Shown here in pieces: positions 1 through 5,896 of a stretch of DNA of 47,582 nucleotides. The stretch covers positions 1-47,582 of the forward strand of contig DYES01000053.1 in the NCBI GenBank assembly GCA_020725585.1. Reading direction: 5' to 3'. The translations under genes and the position numbers were made by a program. The stretch is from Desulfovirgula sp. (GTDB lineage Bacteria; Bacillota; Desulfotomaculia; Desulfotomaculales; Nap2-2B). The notes under the pieces were generated by a model. The model was not told the DNA's origin. It saw nothing but the letters and a program-made list of their open reading frames with translations, and made no database searches. Within the stretch, counting starts at the first letter, position 1; every line of letters begins with the position of its first letter.

Positions 1-581
1 ACCACCAGCGGGTTGATTTCCACCAGCTCAGCGTCCTTCTCTTTGAAAATCTTGTATAACAGGGGCAAGAGGCGCTGCATTTCCTTCCCGAGAGGGCCGC
101 TTAAAGCCAGCCCCAACCGGCGGGTAATGTCGCGGGCGAGGTAGGGCTGCAGGCCCAGGAAAGGATCGATATGCACCTTCACGATGTATTCTTCAGGCAC
201 TTCCTCGATATCCATGCCGCCCTGGGAAGAAGCGATGAGCACGGGCCTTTTTGCCGATCCGTCAATGGTGATGGCCACATAGAGCTCTTGATCGATTTGT
301 AATTTTTCTTCCACCAGCACTTTCTCCACCTTTAGGCCCTGAACGGACATGCCTAAAATAGAAGCGGTCAACTCAGCCGCTTCCTGGGGGGTGGAGGCAA
401 ACTTAATCCCTCCCCCCTTCCCCCGCTTGCCGGCTAAGATCTGCGACTTAATTACTACCGGACCGCCAATTTCAGCGGCAACCTGCCCCGCTTCCGCGGG
501 CGTGGTCACCATTTTCCCGCGGGGCACCTTGATCCCGTATCGGGCAAAAAGTTCTTTTCCCATGTATTCAAACAGCTTCAT
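1..581 (-). CDS. sucC: Succinyl-CoA synthetase beta subunit (ADP-forming type), C-terminus off the window
   Basis: The frame opens with MKLFEYMGKELFARYGI and stays open to the left edge (about 193 codons visible). It has the ATP-grasp start typical of SucC, including an IGGPVVIKSQ segment and a lysine/glycine-rich loop (AGKRGKGGG), then VEEKLQIDQELYVA. At the edge the sequence reaches the VEINPLV segment that precedes the metal-binding part of the grasp domain. The family enzyme, with SucD, interconverts succinyl-CoA and succinate coupled to nucleotide phosphorylation in the cytoplasm. The ATG has a GGTGA Shine-Dalgarno site and lies 35 bases after the flavoprotein gene, so it is the last visible gene of the fumarase/fumarate-reductase operon. 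sucD is expected just outside but cannot be seen. Acyl specificity (succinate versus malate) cannot be settled from this half. Confidence 0.9.
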   Translation of the reverse strand, partial: MKLFEYMGKELFARYGIKVPRGKMVTTPAEAGQVAAEIGGPVVIKSQILAGKRGKGGGIKFASTPQEAAELTASILGMSVQGLKVEKVLVEEKLQIDQELYVAITIDGSAKRPVLIASSQGGMDIEEVPEEYIVKVHIDPFLGLQPYLARDITRRLGLALSGPLGKEMQRLLPLLYKIFKEKDAELVEINPLV

Positions 582-616
582 TAAAATTTCACCTGCCTTA
601 AATTTATCCTCAACGA

Positions 617-2215
617 CTAGCTGATTTTTCCGCGGTAGTCGGGCAATAAAATGGGGGCCACCTTTTGGCCGAGGCCTTCTTTTTGCAGTTCCTCGTGGAA
701 ACGTTTCACGTGGTCTAAGGTGAGCCTGCCCAACTGCACGCTTTTTGCCCTTTGGGCCGCGTTTTTGCCGGCCCGCCGGCCAAAGACGATAATGTCTAAA
801 AGGGAGTTGCCCATGAGCCTGTTCCGGCCGTGCACCCCGCCGGAGGCCTCCCCGGCCACGTACAGGTTGGGAATGCTCGTTTCGGCGCGGTCGTTAATTA
901 AAATCCCCCCGTTTTGGTAGTGCAGGGTCGGGTAGATGAGGATGGGCTGTTCGGCCATATTGATGTTAAAACGCTTATACTGGCGAAACATGGCCGGCAG
1001 CTCTTTTTCGATGGTCCCCTTGCCGTGAAGGATCTCGATCATCGGTGAGTCCAGCCACACCCCGTACATGCCGCTGGGGGTGGCAATTCCCTTTTTGCGC
1101 TCTTTGCACTCCCGGATGATGGCTGAAGAAACGGCGTCTCTTGTCTCCAGCGGGTAAATAAACTGTTCCCCGTCTGCGTTCACCAGCTGGGCGCCGAGCC
1201 CCCGGACCTTTTCCGTCACCAGCTGGCCGACGATCTGCTCCGGGAAGGCTACCCCTGTGGGGTGGAACTGGGTGGCGTCCAGAAAGATGAGCTTTGCCCC
1301 GGCCCGGTAGGCCATGACCAGCCCGTCGGCGGTAGCCCCGTAGTGATTGGTGGTAGGCGAACCGGCTATGTGCAGGCGCCCGGAACCGCCGGTGGCGATG
1401 ATCACTGTTTTGGAGCGCACAACCAGGTACTGCTCTGTTTCCAGATTGTAAAGCACCGCTCCGGCACACTGACCGTGCTCGTCCATAATCAGTTCGACGG
1501 CGGGGGAAAATTCAATCACCTTGATGCCCCTGTTACGTGCTTCGTCGCGCAGCGTGCGCATAATTTCCGCCCCCGAATAGTCGTGGGCGAAGTGCATGCG
1601 TTTGCGGGAGGTTCCCCCGCCGTGGATGGTGTTCATTGTTCCGTCGGGAAATTTGCTGAACATGCACCCCAGGCTCTCCAGCCACTGAATACAAAGAGGG
1701 GCGTCCATCACCAGGGCGGCGACCAGTTCCGGAATGTTGTGAAAGCCCCCACCGCCCATTACATCCAGGTAATGGATGGCCGGGGAGTCGTTTTCTTTGT
1801 CCGCCGCTTGAATTCCTCCTTCGGCCATCATGGTGTTGGCGTCGCCGTGGCGCAGTTTGGTAACCAGGAGCACGTCCGCCCCTTCTTCCTGGGCCAGCAG
1901 AGCCGCGGAAGTGCCTGCCCCGCCCCCGCCGATGACCAGCACGTCTACGTCGTAATCTATCTTCTCCAGGGAAAAGTGGTCGGGGTCCAGCATGCTCCGG
2001 CTCTCCAGGAGATCCACGTGCTCGTGCGGCATTTTTTCCCCTTTGTTGGGGCCGACTTTGACAGGTCTCATCGCGTCCGGCATGTAATCGGGGTGAAAAG
2101 AACGCAGGAGCTGTTCCTTTTCTTCCGGTTTTAAGCGCGGGAAAGTTTCTTTTAAGCGTCTTTCCCTGGTTTTTTCCACGATTTTAATCGCTTCCAGCAT
2201 TTCCTGTGTATACAT
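617..2215 (-). CDS. Fumarate reductase/succinate dehydrogenase flavoprotein subunit, thiol:fumarate-reductase-like
   Basis: An FAD-binding flavoprotein of 532 residues. The dinucleotide fold VLVIGGGGAG lies near residues 93-101, the AEGGIQAA loop near 131-138, and the substrate-domain motifs QFHPTG and HGRNRLMGNSL lie further on. The start is the ATG at 2213-2215, preceded by GGAAGGTGG, rather than a codon 12 triplets upstream. In membrane SdhA/FrdA the segment HT(V)xAQGG carries the histidine that binds FAD covalently. Here the aligned stretch reads NTMMAEGG, with Asn127 in that place, so FAD is probably non-covalent (inference). About 85 residues precede the FAD fold, a basic and acidic extension of unknown use. 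The gene follows the iron-sulfur subunit and HdrB/C-like genes, and no membrane-anchor gene is present. Direction in vivo, reduction of fumarate or oxidation of succinate, is not decided by the sequence. Confidence 0.88.
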   Translation of the reverse strand: MYTQEMLEAIKIVEKTRERRLKETFPRLKPEEKEQLLRSFHPDYMPDAMRPVKVGPNKGEKMPHEHVDLLESRSMLDPDHFSLEKIDYDVDVLVIGGGGAGTSAALLAQEEGADVLLVTKLRHGDANTMMAEGGIQAADKENDSPAIHYLDVMGGGGFHNIPELVAALVMDAPLCIQWLESLGCMFSKFPDGTMNTIHGGGTSRKRMHFAHDYSGAEIMRTLRDEARNRGIKVIEFSPAVELIMDEHGQCAGAVLYNLETEQYLVVRSKTVIIATGGSGRLHIAGSPTTNHYGATADGLVMAYRAGAKLIFLDATQFHPTGVAFPEQIVGQLVTEKVRGLGAQLVNADGEQFIYPLETRDAVSSAIIRECKERKKGIATPSGMYGVWLDSPMIEILHGKGTIEKELPAMFRQYKRFNINMAEQPILIYPTLHYQNGGILINDRAETSIPNLYVAGEASGGVHGRNRLMGNSLLDIIVFGRRAGKNAAQRAKSVQLGRLTLDHVKRFHEELQKEGLGQKVAPILLPDYRGKIS

Positions 2216-2267
2216 TATTCCACCTTCCTCATCAAGGTTCGCAAAACTCAAGGTATAAAATCAAATT

Positions 2268-2951
2268 TTACGGTTCAATATCGCGGGCGTCGTACAGCTT
2301 TTGCAATTCCGCCCGGTCCATTTTCATCAGCCGGGAAATTTCTTCGTCAAACTTGCCGGCTTTAATTTCTTCCACGCGTTTGGCCAGGTGCTGGGCGCGC
2401 GGCGCAATGTGCCTTCCGTAGAGCCGCCGGGCCAAAATGGCCACGTTGTACTGGACAATCTCGGCCGGGCACCGGGAAGCGCAGAGCCCGCACATAATGC
2501 AATCAAAGGACATGTTGGCAGCTTTCTCAATATCGCCGCGCTGAGCGGCGGCTATGTAGTCCATTACCGACAATTCCTGGGGGCAGATTCTGGTGCAGGA
2601 ATTGCAACCCAGGCAGCGCGTCATCTCGGGATAATATTGCAGTAACGTTCCCAGTGTGGGGGTGAGTTCTTCTAAATTATAAGTTGCTTTATTGGCAGGG
2701 TAAAAAGGTATCTGGGTGAGATACATCCCGTCCTCGACGACAGTCTGGCAGGCAAGCCCCACCTTAAGCCGGAAATCCCCGGGTTTTCTGTAAACGGTGC
2801 CGCACGCTCCGCAGAAACCGCCCCGGCAGCCGCAGCCGCGGATAAAACGGTAACCGGCGTACTCCATTGCCTTCATGATCGTCAGGCCGTAGGGAACTTT
2901 GTAATGCTTCCCCATAATGTATATGTTGACCATTTCTTTTTCTTCAGCCAT
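2268..2951 (-). CDS. Fumarate reductase iron-sulfur subunit (2Fe-2S plus two 4Fe-4S), TfrB N-terminal-half type
   Basis: The 227-residue protein begins with a plant-type ferredoxin fold whose cysteines C40, C42, C47, C50 and C68 (segment RGCGCRGGFCGACG) can hold a 2Fe-2S cluster. Two classic CxxCxxCxxxCP motifs follow, C113-C123 and C151-C161, for two 4Fe-4S clusters. This differs from SdhB/FrdB, which carries one 2Fe-2S, one 3Fe-4S and one 4Fe-4S cluster. It resembles the N-terminal half of methanogen thiol:fumarate reductase TfrB. In TfrB a CCG domain is fused behind, whereas here that domain is encoded by the separate upstream gene. The ATG has a GGAGGAAGGG ribosome site. Its role is to pass electrons between the HdrB/C-like proteins and the flavoprotein. 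The genuine electron donor (thiols, quinone or ferredoxin) is unknown. Confidence 0.87.
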   Translation of the reverse strand: MAEEKEMVNIYIMGKHYKVPYGLTIMKAMEYAGYRFIRGCGCRGGFCGACGTVYRKPGDFRLKVGLACQTVVEDGMYLTQIPFYPANKATYNLEELTPTLGTLLQYYPEMTRCLGCNSCTRICPQELSVMDYIAAAQRGDIEKAANMSFDCIMCGLCASRCPAEIVQYNVAILARRLYGRHIAPRAQHLAKRVEEIKAGKFDEEISRLMKMDRAELQKLYDARDIEP

Positions 2952-2975
2952 AACCCTTCCTCCCTCAGTACAATT

Positions 2976-3839
2976 TTACATCCCCGTGAACAAAGGTCTG
3001 GGGTCTACGTAATGCTGCTCGAGCCCAAGGTTCTGGGCGGGTAAGGCGAGGGCGGCGCCCAGGAGTTGGGTGAAGTACAGGACAGGTATTTTGGTAAAGC
3101 CGGGATCGTTCTGCTCGATTTTTTCTTGTGCCCAGTCGAGGTTAAACTGGCAGAGCGGGCAACTTGTAATTATTGCCTGGGCCCCATGCGCGGCCGCGGA
3201 GCAAAGGATCTCCCGCACCCTGCTGAGGACCAGTTCACTGCTGTTTAACAGCTGATAGGAGCCGCAGCATTTTGTCTTGTGGGGGAAAACGGTTGGTTCG
3301 GCGCCCAGCGCACAAACCAGTTCTTCCATCACGGTGGGATTTTCCGGATCGCCAAACGCCATTTCCTGGGCCGGGCGGGTAAGCAGGCAGCCGTAGTAGC
3401 AGGCTACCTTCAAGCCTTTTAAATTCTCGCCGGCTTTGCTTTTGATCCTTTCCCAACCTACCTCGTCCCTGATTACTTCCAGGGGATGGAGAAGCCTTGT
3501 TTCCCCTGCGTAATTCTCTTCTAAATAAGTATTTAACTTGTTTTTCGCCTCCGGATTGTTTTTAATGGCGTAGTTAACCCGTTTTAACACGTTATAGCAA
3601 AAGGAACATACCGTCACTAACCGCCCGTCCCCTTCCTTGGCCGCGTTGGCCAGGATGCGGGCCGCCGCGACCATGCCCATGTAGTTGTCCTGGGCCAGCG
3701 GGAACACCGTTCCGCAGCAAGTCCACTGGGGGAGCTCGGCCAGTTCGACGCCCAGGGCGCCCAGAGAAGCCCGGGTAGAATTATCTAAATTCCTGGCCTT
3801 CGTGTATAAAGTGCACCCGGGAAAGTACGGAATTCTCAC
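2976..3839 (-). CDS. HdrB-like protein with two CCG cysteine-rich domains
   Basis: The 287-residue protein matches heterodisulfide-reductase subunit B in layout. The first CCG motif is C9, C41-C42, C78 and C81 (CX31CCX35CXXC). The second is C151, C191-C192, C227 and C230 (CX39CCX34CXXC). Both are complete, so binding of the noncubane iron-sulfur clusters known from HdrB is possible. In the family these clusters cleave a disulfide or serve as the electron site in SdhE-type and TfrB proteins. The gene starts with GTG behind AAAGGGGG. It lies between the HdrC-like gene and the fumarate reductase iron-sulfur gene. With no membrane anchor gene nearby, it most likely forms the electron-input (or output) module of the fumarate reductase, which is an inference from context. 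Confidence 0.88.
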   Translation of the reverse strand: MRIPYFPGCTLYTKARNLDNSTRASLGALGVELAELPQWTCCGTVFPLAQDNYMGMVAAARILANAAKEGDGRLVTVCSFCYNVLKRVNYAIKNNPEAKNKLNTYLEENYAGETRLLHPLEVIRDEVGWERIKSKAGENLKGLKVACYYGCLLTRPAQEMAFGDPENPTVMEELVCALGAEPTVFPHKTKCCGSYQLLNSSELVLSRVREILCSAAAHGAQAIITSCPLCQFNLDWAQEKIEQNDPGFTKIPVLYFTQLLGAALALPAQNLGLEQHYVDPRPLFTGM

Positions 3840-3861
3840 TATTTTGATCCCCCTTTTACTT

Positions 3862-4263
3862 TTACGCGCTTAGTTTCCTGAATCCGCTGGTTAAGGCCAT
3901 TTGGGGAACTTCTTTAATTAAATCCACCGGAATCTTTTCCGGCGCCAAAACTTCGTTTCCCTTGCGCAGGTTGATTACGCGCAGAGCCTCCATCAGGCGG
4001 GCAATGTCGATCCCCCGCGGGCAGCGGGCGGTGCAAAGCAGACAGGTGCTGCAGATCCAGATGGAGCGGCACGCCAGCGCCCTTGCGTTGCCGAGCTGGA
4101 TCAGCCGCATAACCTGACGGGGTAATAAGTCCATCAGATCGATTCCTGTGCAGCTGGCGCTGCAGGTTCCGCACTGCATGCAGAGATGAGGGTTCTGCCC
4201 GCTTATTTCCAGGATCTTGCCGGACAGCTCCTGGCCCATTTTGCTTGCCAAGTCGGTAGTCAT
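3862..4263 (-). CDS. HdrC-like dicluster ferredoxin protein
   Basis: This small protein of 133 residues has two CxxCxxCxxxC motifs, CMQCGTCSASC near residue 28 and CSTCLLCTARCP near residue 71, with helical segments between and after them. That is the HdrC arrangement. HdrC hands electrons from the HdrA or ferredoxin side to the CCG protein HdrB, and the gene stands directly before the HdrB-like gene, 22 bases away. No HdrA homologue is visible in the window, so flavin-based bifurcation cannot be claimed. The ATG is preceded by AAGGGGTAAGGTGC. The N-terminus (MTTDLASKMG) shows no signal peptide or membrane helix, so the complex is likely cytoplasmic or loosely membrane-associated. Confidence 0.86.
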   Translation of the reverse strand: MTTDLASKMGQELSGKILEISGQNPHLCMQCGTCSASCTGIDLMDLLPRQVMRLIQLGNARALACRSIWICSTCLLCTARCPRGIDIARLMEALRVINLRKGNEVLAPEKIPVDLIKEVPQMALTSGFRKLSA

Positions 4264-4308
4264 GCACCTTACCCCTTTTTATCATCAATTTTTAATTTTT
4301 ATTTTGAT

Positions 4309-4866
4309 TTACATAGCATACTTTTTCCGTCCTTCGATGTAAAGATCGCCCCCCCAGACATCGTTCACCACGATGGCCGGGAAATCTTCCACCACCAATT
4401 CGTAAACGGCTTCTGCGCCCAGTTCGGGATAAGCCACCACCCGCGCCTGTTTAATGCACCTGGCGATGAGCGCCCCCGCTCCCCCGACGGCGGCCAGGTA
4501 AACTGCCTTATATTTTTTCATCGCTTCTTTTACTTCTTCCGAGCGCATCCCTTTACCGATCATTCCTTTTAAACCGGCGGCGAGCAGCCGGGGGGTGTAA
4601 GCGTCCATGCGCCCGCTGGTAGTGGGCCCGGCGGAGCCAATGACCTGCCCCGGCCTGGCGGGAGCAGGACCTACGTAATAAATGATCTGGCCCCACAAGT
4701 CCACCGGCAATTCCTTACCCTCGTCAAGCAGTTCGATCATTTTCTTATGGGCGGCATCACGGCCGGTGTAAATTTTCCCGCTGATCAGCACCTGCTGGCC
4801 GATTTTTAACCTCTGCACAGCTTCGTCGCTTAACGGGGGAGAAATTTTAATTACCTCCGCAGACAT
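4309..4866 (-). CDS. Fumarate hydratase class I, beta subunit
   Basis: This 185-residue protein is the C-terminal-type subunit of the two-subunit class I fumarase. It carries KIYTGRDAAHKKM near residues 31-43 and GPTTSGRMD near residues 81-90, both hallmarks of the family, and the length is usual. The start is MSAEVIKI, using the ATG at 4864-4866 with a GAAGGTG ribosome site. It lies 13 bases after the alpha-subunit gene, so the two are surely co-transcribed. With the alpha subunit it interconverts malate and fumarate using an oxygen-sensitive 4Fe-4S cluster held by the alpha chain. The same architecture is used by L-tartrate dehydratase. The fumarate reductase and succinyl-CoA synthetase neighbours favour fumarase. 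Confidence 0.9.
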   Translation of the reverse strand: MSAEVIKISPPLSDEAVQRLKIGQQVLISGKIYTGRDAAHKKMIELLDEGKELPVDLWGQIIYYVGPAPARPGQVIGSAGPTTSGRMDAYTPRLLAAGLKGMIGKGMRSEEVKEAMKKYKAVYLAAVGGAGALIARCIKQARVVAYPELGAEAVYELVVEDFPAIVVNDVWGGDLYIEGRKKYAM

Positions 4867-4879
4867 GCATTCACCTTCT

Positions 4880-5722
4880 TTAAAGGATAATGGACTTGTG
4901 CCTGGCGGCATGGCAGTTAATGTTCACCGCCACGGGCAGGCTGGCCATGTGTACTGCATACATCTCGATGTGGACGGCCAGCGCGGTAATCCGGCCACCC
5001 AGCCCCTGGGGGCCAATCCCCAGCCTGTTTATCTCGGTGAGCAATTCTTCTTCCAGCCGGGCTATCTCCGGCAAGGTGCTTTTTTGGCCGACCGGCCGCA
5101 GCAGCGCTTCCTTGGCCAAAAGGGCGGCTTTTTCGAAAGTTCCTCCCAGGCCGACGCCCACGATCACGGGCGGGCAGGGGTTGGCTCCGGCGAGGGAGAC
5201 CTGCTCGACGACAAACTTTTTCACGCCGGCGATTCCTTCGGCGGGTTTGAGCATTTTCAAGCCGCTCATGTTCTCGCTCCCCCCGCCTTTCGGGGCCACG
5301 GTAATTTTGAGCTTATCCCCGGGAACGATGCGGCAGTGAATCACGGCCGGCGTGTTATCGCCCGTGTTCTTGCGCTCCAAAGGGTGTCCTAAAATAGATT
5401 TCCTTAAGTAACCCTCCCGGTAACCTTTCCTTACCCCTTCATTAATTGCGGCGTAAAGATCTCCGCCGGTTATGTGCACGTCCTGTCCGATGTCTAAAAA
5501 AATAACGGCAAAGCCGGTATCCTGACACATGGGTACCGACTCCTCGCGAGCAATCCGTGCGTTTTCGATCAGCTGCCGGAAAATATCTTTACCCGTGGGA
5601 GAAACCTCTTCTTTTAAGCCTTTTTCAAAAGCAGCGAGGACATCTTCGCCCAACAGAAAGTTTGCCTCCTGGCACAGCCTGGCGACAGAACCTGTAATGG
5701 TTGTGCAATCAATTGTCCTGAT
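4880..5722 (-). CDS. Fumarate hydratase class I, alpha subunit, with an apparent ATC start
   Basis: The 280-residue frame holds the three cluster cysteines of the two-subunit class I enzyme: C66 in MCQDTG, C183 in ANPCPP and C270 in NINCHAARH. It also has the GGGSENMSGLK loop near residues 146-156. Family-like sequence begins IRTIDCTTITGSVARL, where homologues start MRxI. The codon at that first position is ATC (5720-5722 on the minus strand), and an in-frame TAG lies just three codons upstream (TAG TTT AAG ATC). The first normal candidate, a TTG at 5651-5653, would remove 23 conserved residues and has no good ribosome site. An AAGGGGG site stands about nine bases before ATC. Either this is a rare non-AUG start or a single-base change or error. 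The product dehydrates malate to fumarate with the beta subunit encoded next. Confidence 0.82.
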   Translation of the reverse strand: MRTIDCTTITGSVARLCQEANFLLGEDVLAAFEKGLKEEVSPTGKDIFRQLIENARIAREESVPMCQDTGFAVIFLDIGQDVHITGGDLYAAINEGVRKGYREGYLRKSILGHPLERKNTGDNTPAVIHCRIVPGDKLKITVAPKGGGSENMSGLKMLKPAEGIAGVKKFVVEQVSLAGANPCPPVIVGVGLGGTFEKAALLAKEALLRPVGQKSTLPEIARLEEELLTEINRLGIGPQGLGGRITALAVHIEMYAVHMASLPVAVNINCHAARHKSIIL

Positions 5723-5723
5723 C

Positions 5724-5801
5724 TTAAACTACCCCCTTCCTTCCTTCCTTCCTGCTTTTTGCCTCTTCCTGAAGAATTACCACTTGCGAACTACTCCTCA
5801 T
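5724..5801 (-). CDS. Possible 25-codon leader ORF ahead of the fumarase operon
   Basis: An ATG-initiated frame of 25 codons (MRSSSQVVILQEEAK followed by a basic tail) ends with TAA one base before the apparent ATC start of the fumarase alpha gene. Such a stop next to a weak start is the arrangement used for translational coupling or reinitiation. Against it, the ribosome site before its ATG is poor, and part of its reading frame is simply the AAGG repeat. No homologue is recognised. It may be chance, and conservation in related genomes would decide. Confidence 0.25.
   Translation of the reverse strand: MRSSSQVVILQEEAKSRKEGRKGVV
5735..5753. repeat. Tetranucleotide repeat (CCTT/AAGG, 4.75 copies) merging into the fumarase ribosome site
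   Basis: On the minus strand the AAGG units run straight into the AAGGGGG Shine-Dalgarno site of the fumarase alpha gene. The tract could supply several alternative ribosome docking sites, or change spacing by slippage. Four to five units is short for a phase-variable tract, so a plain purine-rich leader is equally likely. Confidence 0.6.
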
Positions 5802-5896
5802 TAACTAATTCATCATCTCCTGGTTAAATCCTGCAGACGGAACATAAAAAATTTCACAGAAAGAACAGCAAGCGCTCAAATTACCTGGCGCCGCGC

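Noticed and set aside
975-1469. Second minus-strand protein inside the flavoprotein gene
   Set aside because: It is an alternative frame inside frdA; composition is Arg/Gly/His-rich and it carries none of the FAD motifs.
1262-2134. A 290-codon open frame on the plus strand
   Set aside because: It lies wholly opposite the fumarate reductase flavoprotein gene, is His- and Gly-rich as expected of an antisense frame, and has no ribosome site or family motif.
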